This document shows positions 58,520 to 64,000 of a stretch of 64,000 nucleotides of DNA, piece by piece. The DNA comes from Paulinella micropora (Eukaryota > Cercozoa > Imbricatea > Euglyphida > Paulinellidae). Location: assembly GCA_019918135.1 (NCBI GenBank), contig WBZZ01002673.1, positions 1 to 64,000 on the forward strand. Direction: 5' to 3'. Under the pieces are notes generated by a model. The model saw nothing but the letters and a program-made list of their open reading frames with translations. It searched no databases and was not told where the DNA came from. A program made the position numbers and the translations under genes. Within the stretch, counting starts at the first letter, position 1. Each line of letters opens with the position of its first letter.

Positions 58520-61036
58520 ATGGCTGACCAATCGAAACCTACTCCATCGAGTGACGAAATGTCATTTGACTTGAAAAAAATTGCTAACCTTAATGCAATG
58601 TTACGTTATAGTTTTTTGACAATCTCAAAGCTTCGAATTCGTTGCAAAAATCAAGTTCCGACAAACGTTCAAGCTCTTTATTAAGATCACTGCACTAATC
58701 TTAACTGCAGTGGGATTGCTAACGTGGACAACAACATAACGTCCTGTGCAACAAAAATCGGAAATGAACTGAAAATCAATATGCAAGTAGTAGGCGATAC
58801 TAATTGTAATGACACTTGCCACTTCGCAACTCGCGTGCAATAAAATATTCTCTCTTGCTCTCCGCTAGCTGAGGTTTAGATAAAATCTACTACAAATGTC
58901 ATTTTAGACTTCGTATTGAGGTCACATCTAAGACAAAGAATATGTACAGCCAAATTCGAATGGCTGTCGTAACTTTCATCCTCAAGTTAGTTGTAATTGA
59001 ATTGAAGAAAACAATAAACAACCTGGAACTTCAGCTGACTAAAGTGGTAGTGGCTGAGTTTCACAATATGAAATCTCCAAAAAAAAATTGTAAGAGAATC
59101 CATATTATAAAAAACATCATATGAAGATCAGGATGTTACAATCTCTTTATTTCAGTAAAAAGAGGAAGATATCCTATCTGCTAGGTTCGGGATTCGTTTA
59201 AACTACTCATTATCATCCTCTTCCAAAATTTAATTGTATATCTCTGGGATGATATCAAGATCCTGATCATCTGCTAGATATGCAGATACATACTTAAGCG
59301 TATGTTTTTTCTCCTTATTATCTGTAGAGTTCAGGAAATCTTCCTCTTTTAGTGGATACAAAGAGTCTGCAGAATTTATAAAGTTAGAAGAAAAATATAA
59401 CTTTTCACTATCCTCTACTGATCGCTCTACTATGAGAGCTCGTTCGCCTTCGCCTGAAATTGATAAATTGAATCAGAAAGCTAATCACAAGAAACAGAGA
59501 ATCTTATCGCAGTCTGTAAAACGCAACCCTACGTGGGGAGATATGCTTTCGTCCCCTGAGTCGGATGATTGCATTAGCGCCAAAACTAATGACTAGAAAG
59601 GCAGTCGGGAAAACAAACTACACATACTCAGTGACATCGCTATTTATGAAGATGTTGAGATAGCCAGGCTCAAGGAAGAAAACAAGGATTACGTGAACGC
59701 TTGGATGCTCTTCCCCATGCTAAATCATCTGGGCACAAGATAATTAAGGAAGATTTCATTCTTTTTGCAGGGGAAAGGTTCCAAACCTTGGTGGCCAGCC
59801 TCTGTGAATTTTAGTGTATTATTTCTAAAAGGTGACAAAAATCGTTTTTACTAACTTAACCAAAACTAACGCAATGTTGCGCTTGTCAAACTTGTCAACG
59901 AGTGGATTAGAATGGTAGTGACAAACAACCAACGTAACGATCCTGTGCATTTAGCTATCCTGGCTGAGTTTATGAAAGAAACACAAAACAACTTCACTTT
60001 CTGATTTCACATCTTATTTTCAACCAAGGAAGAAACACGTTTGTTAAGGAGGTTGCAAACAGCTACCGTGAAGCAAGAGTGCTTACCAAACCCCTTACTG
60101 ATAATTATTTCCAGCGTTGATAAGCAAAGCACATGATACTTTACACAACTTATCGACTCTGCGTACTCCTAACCCTACCTGCCAGTATAGATGTTCTGCT
60201 TTAGTTAGACAATCAGCAATTTTCAGTATTTCGAACGAATACTCACTATTACAGAATCACATTCTAAAATGAAACATGAAATTAATAACAAACCGGACCT
60301 AATTACGAATATTTCTATTAAGAAACAATAATACTCAATTTGAGATTGTTAATAAAAATACATGATACCATTGCTGAACCTACCTAATCGTTAACAAGGA
60401 GTAATCCAAAAAGTAAAGGATTGAAACATATTACCAATTATTGCATAATAAAAAGCAATAATAACATGATTACGATGAGAAAAATAGTGGATAAACATAA
60501 TATCTATAATATCATTTTGCAAAAGAAAAAAGGTCCGCAGGCAAAAGGCATCACCAGCAAACAAAAAGTAATAAATACAGAAAAACCCTATTGAAAAAGT
60601 GCTCTCGAGCATATGGATAGAAAGGAAAATAGAAATATCACTCCTCCACACAAGATCATATCATCAGTGAGGTTTGGAACCTATAATGTCCATGTTACCA
60701 GACCTGAAATCTTGTTGGAAATGCTAACAGAAACAATACTACACAGTGCAGTTGATGTGCTAGCAACTCAAGAGTCATGGTTGAAAAAAGATAGAACTGA
60801 AAACATAGTGTATGATGCTCTTCTAGCACTGAACATAAAAAACAAATACGTGTTTGTTTAATACAGAACCTCAAATGAAGAAGGAGAAGGACAAATCTTA
60901 CTGGTACGCCAATCAATTGGCAAGGTGGCAAAGGTCAATATTAACAATTACATTGATAAAAAAGACAAATTGCTCCTAGACGAGACTCAGTGGATTTCCA
61001 CAAAGTGCTCCTAGATGAGACTCAGTGGATTTCCAC
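58520..61036 (+). mobile_element. LINE fragment with endonuclease domain, copy 3
   Basis: Same as the other copies; seven-A run, so the first small ORF is open. Endonuclease segment at 60613-60861. Confidence 0.55.
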
Positions 61037-62843
61037 TTATTGACAAACAAGTCTGATGAAGAATCAGAAGTAGATGGTGAGTTGGGGATACATCACATGG
61101 CCATTATGATGATGGAGAGAAAGAGAGAAGAGACAGACAGAGGAAAGAAGGAAGACGACCCCCTCCCTTCAACTAACACTCTCATACCACTTTTATCTCA
61201 CGCATCTAAGCCACCTGGCGCAGGAAGTAGAGAGGGGAGAGGTGATGAGGGTAGTGTGCATGGGGGAGAACAGAAAGGACATGCATCATCTATACAAAAC
61301 GCCTCCACATCACTCGCCTCACTATTCCACCCCTTCACGAGAATAAGTTTATGACCACCCTTGATATGGCTAGCGACCCAATCCCCCTCAACCAATTCAT
61401 ACCTTTGGAAGGGAATTGGGCCCTCAGACTTACAAGGGTGGGGTACGTAAAAATCCTCGTGAAAGGGTACAACCCTGTCACCTTACGTGAAGTAGGTGGG
61501 CCACCCCTTAACCTCCATGGTAAACCAGTACGTATAGATAGTTGTCACGTTACGAATATCAAACAGTGTGAGGCAACAGTGCCAGACACAGGTGTTCGGT
61601 GTCCATGGAGGTTGAGGGCGGCAAGAAAGGGAGTAAAAGGTGGAAAATGTGCAGCTAGATTAATAGACCACGACTTCTGTTCACTCCACCTTGACCAAGA
61701 GAGGAAAAGAGAGGGGATACTAGCCACGTACAGGGAAAAGCTGAACTTATGATTACTTCCCCCTCATGATGCTATGTACTATGAACCTGCCACTTTGTTT
61801 GCTCATGTCACATTGTGGAGAGAAAGTGTCACCTCTGTTCAACCCAGCATCACAACCACTCCCCCTATGCGTGTAGTAGTAGTAGTAGTAGTTGTTGTTG
61901 TTGTTGTTGTTGTAGGAGTGATAAGAGCGGAGTAGGGGGAGTAGGGGGAGAAGTAGGGGGAATATAAGTAAGGGGAGTAGGGGGAGGAGTAGGGGGAGTA
62001 GTAGGCACGGGAGAAACTGGATTGTCTGTATCTCTCTTGTCTGTGTCGACTTTGACTCACACGACGTCTGTGCAACCTACCACTGTGTTGCCTAACCAAT
62101 CTGTGTACCGTGTGTTGCACGCACCTTCACCCTCACCTTTATTTAGACCTCCTGTGGTCACGGTAGAAAGAGAGCCAGGAGAGACCACAGATCACTTGCC
62201 AAACAAGCCTAGCGCTGAAAGTGGTAACGTTTGGGTAAAGGAGGGTAAACGGGTGTTGAGTGGTGGAGGATTACCCCCTATTGAAGAGATACAAAGGTTA
62301 GTCAATGCTCTCAATCAGGGGCTTAAGAACAGAACAATGAAAGATGGGTTGATTGCGAATCAGGAGGGAGAGTATGACGAGTTTTATACAGAGATGTATT
62401 GTGCTATGCATGACTGCGTCATAACTCTTGCTACTAAACACGATAACTCATTTGCATGGGGAATTGTCTCGTCATTCCCTTACACAGTGAAAGAGATAGA
62501 GGAACTCGAGGCAGTGTTAGGTGGCGTAACACCGCCAGAGGGGGATGAGCCTCAGAGCCCACAGGATACAGACACCACCACTCTAGAACAAACACAGGAT
62601 AACCAACACACTGAGTGTTCCATTATGTTGATGGACGGCAACCCTGGTCACAAAACTGACAATAACACTATAGTGTGGGTAGACGATAGTGGTGCAAGCG
62701 AAACACAGTCCCCATATAGGTCTACATTTATCAATCTCAAGAGAGCCCCACAGAAATTCCGTATAGCGAAAGGGAGCATAAGAACCGAGTACAAAGGAAA
62801 GGTTCTAATGAACCTGTCAGCTTTATACCAACTTCTTTGTTAG
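61025..62843 (+). mobile_element. Copia element D, copy 3
   Basis: Gag part to 61752, protease-containing part 62022-62843, G-rich tract at 61930-62004 with one TAG fewer and one TTG more in the preceding microsatellite. A few substitutions distinguish it from copies 1 and 2. Confidence 0.6.
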
Positions 62844-62998
62844 ATTATAATTGGTAATGTAATTCAATAGGCCCTATATTTTTCACAATTGAGGACCTAG
62901 AATTTAATTATTAGGACTGACATTGGTCAATGGACTTGAGTTATTGTGATTAGACTGATTAGGTCAATTGTAGCAATCAGGTTAAGACACGCGCTCTT
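62819..62998 (+). repeat. LTR-like inverted-repeat arm, left, copy 3
   Basis: Same as 26286-26465. Its partner would lie beyond the window. Confidence 0.85.
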
Positions 62999-63784
62999 CG
63001 ATCCCGACGTACTACCAGATAACATGATGACTTATTCAGTAAAGCGGTTTACCACGATCGAATAATCCATAAGGAACTTATCGAGTCCAATAAAACTACT
63101 TTAATGACAATGAAAAGTCTGTCAGAACTAAGAGTAACTGACCGACGGTAGAGATGATGTTCTAGTTATTCTATAATGAGGATTAGGTTTAGTAATGACT
63201 GGTAAACGTAATCCGTGAAATAAAATAACCGGAAATGAATAGTTGTTATATTCTCACCCTTTACCATTCTACACACCGATCTAGAAAGGTCTAGAAATAT
63301 AGTGTCACAGTAACGCCACTTATTCTGGCAATATGTAGGTAAGATTGGCATTTCACACTAGTCAGTAAATATCCGGTGTGCAGTGTCAGGTATTCTAATC
63401 CTAACGGTCACTAGTGATATTAGAGTTCCATCAGGGAATATTAATAATGTAATGATGTAGTATCATACTACAATACCCCCCGTGAACTCAATATCACCTG
63501 GGTAAATTGAGTGTCATAGAATATGTCGAGCATTAAAATCTTCAACCTCAAAGATTTGCGAAGAATCAACAAAATTCACCGCCTCACTACTATAAGTCCT
63601 TCTGCTTTGAAAGCAATGTTAATGAACTTCGCAAATGACTTCAAGTATTAGCTGGAGCTCCAAGTTCAGTTGCTTCATTCCACAAACGGTCCATCAAGCG
63701 GTGTTGTAGCTGGGCTCGTAACGTTCGCAACCCCTCCATCGTAGCACTTATAACCTCTCCTTCATAGCGCTCGTAACCTCTCCT

Positions 63785-64000
63785 TCATAGCGCTCGTAAC
63801 CTCTCCTTCATAGCGCTCGTAACCTCTCCTTCTGAGGTGTTACGCCCCTCCCGATTTGGGGGTTCGCTTGCGACTGCGCCCTTCTTGGCCCGTACCGGAG
63901 GGTAAGGTTCAATCGCCGGTCCATGAGAAGGAATCAAATCGTCGTCATGCTTCAAATAATCATCGAGCTTGACTGTGAATTGATCCACAAGTGCGCGGTA
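63785..64000 (-). mobile_element. Copia element B, copy 3, RNase H end only
   Basis: C-terminal part of the RNase H frame (DQFTVKLDDYLKHDDDL); the rest lies outside the window. Confidence 0.8.

Larger units (their letters stand above)
55138..64000 (+). repeat. 18.2-kb tandem unit, copy 3 (cut by window end)
   Basis: First 8.86 kb of a third unit. It has three 106-bp minisatellite units like copy 2, some private substitutions, and lacks about 40 bp near 63584 in the 3' flank of element B. Confidence 0.97.

Overview
The window looks like nuclear DNA of a repeat-rich eukaryote. There are spliced genes with short GT-AG introns, tRNA-derived SINEs with (ATT)n tails, a LINE-type endonuclease, Ty3/gypsy and Ty1/copia fossils, a possible piggyBac end and very long microsatellites ((TC)n, (GA)n, (TAA)n, (TATC)n, (TTACATACA)n). 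I see no bacterial operon, CRISPR array or rRNA. I cannot name the species; a protist is my best guess.

Layout. 1-1,187: left-truncated acidic multi-exon gene (minus) ending at a piggyBac-like GGG/TTAA border. 1,323-4,299: Ty3/gypsy fossil (minus) with gag-like and integrase parts. 4,490-6,850: mostly non-coding, with hairpins and a (GA)n tract. 6,854-7,685: a small spliced gene (plus) that I modelled from splice sites. 7,735-9,170: (TC)n followed by a ~180-bp satellite. 9,202-12,144 and 16,091-18,272: SINEs and (TAA)n arrays, including a block present twice. 12,183-15,770: a spliced RING-CH-like gene (plus) with a SUMO-interacting-type motif, a ubiquitin-interacting-type motif and a run of duplicated 51-bp exons separated by (TATC)n introns. 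18,273-18,709: AT-rich spacer with a palindromic TTTGAC/GTCAAA array.

18,710-64,000: almost three head-to-tail copies of one 18.2-kb unit (starts 18,710, 36,872 and 55,138; the third is cut by the window end). The unit is a nest of retroelement fossils: gag of copia element A (minus), a LINE fragment with an endonuclease domain (plus), gag plus front of protease of copia element D (plus), an LTR-like inverted-repeat arm, copia element B (minus), copia element C (minus), the second inverted-repeat arm, and the pol part of copia A (minus). The unit junction falls inside element A, so A is complete only across each internal junction. The copies differ mainly by one-base length changes in homopolymers, one minisatellite unit and a few substitutions, so the amplification is recent or is an assembly product.

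No metabolic pathway is encoded. The host-like content is two spliced genes, one of which has the domain set of a ubiquitin ligase that reads SUMO or ubiquitin. The rest records successive transposon insertion, microsatellite growth and segmental duplication.
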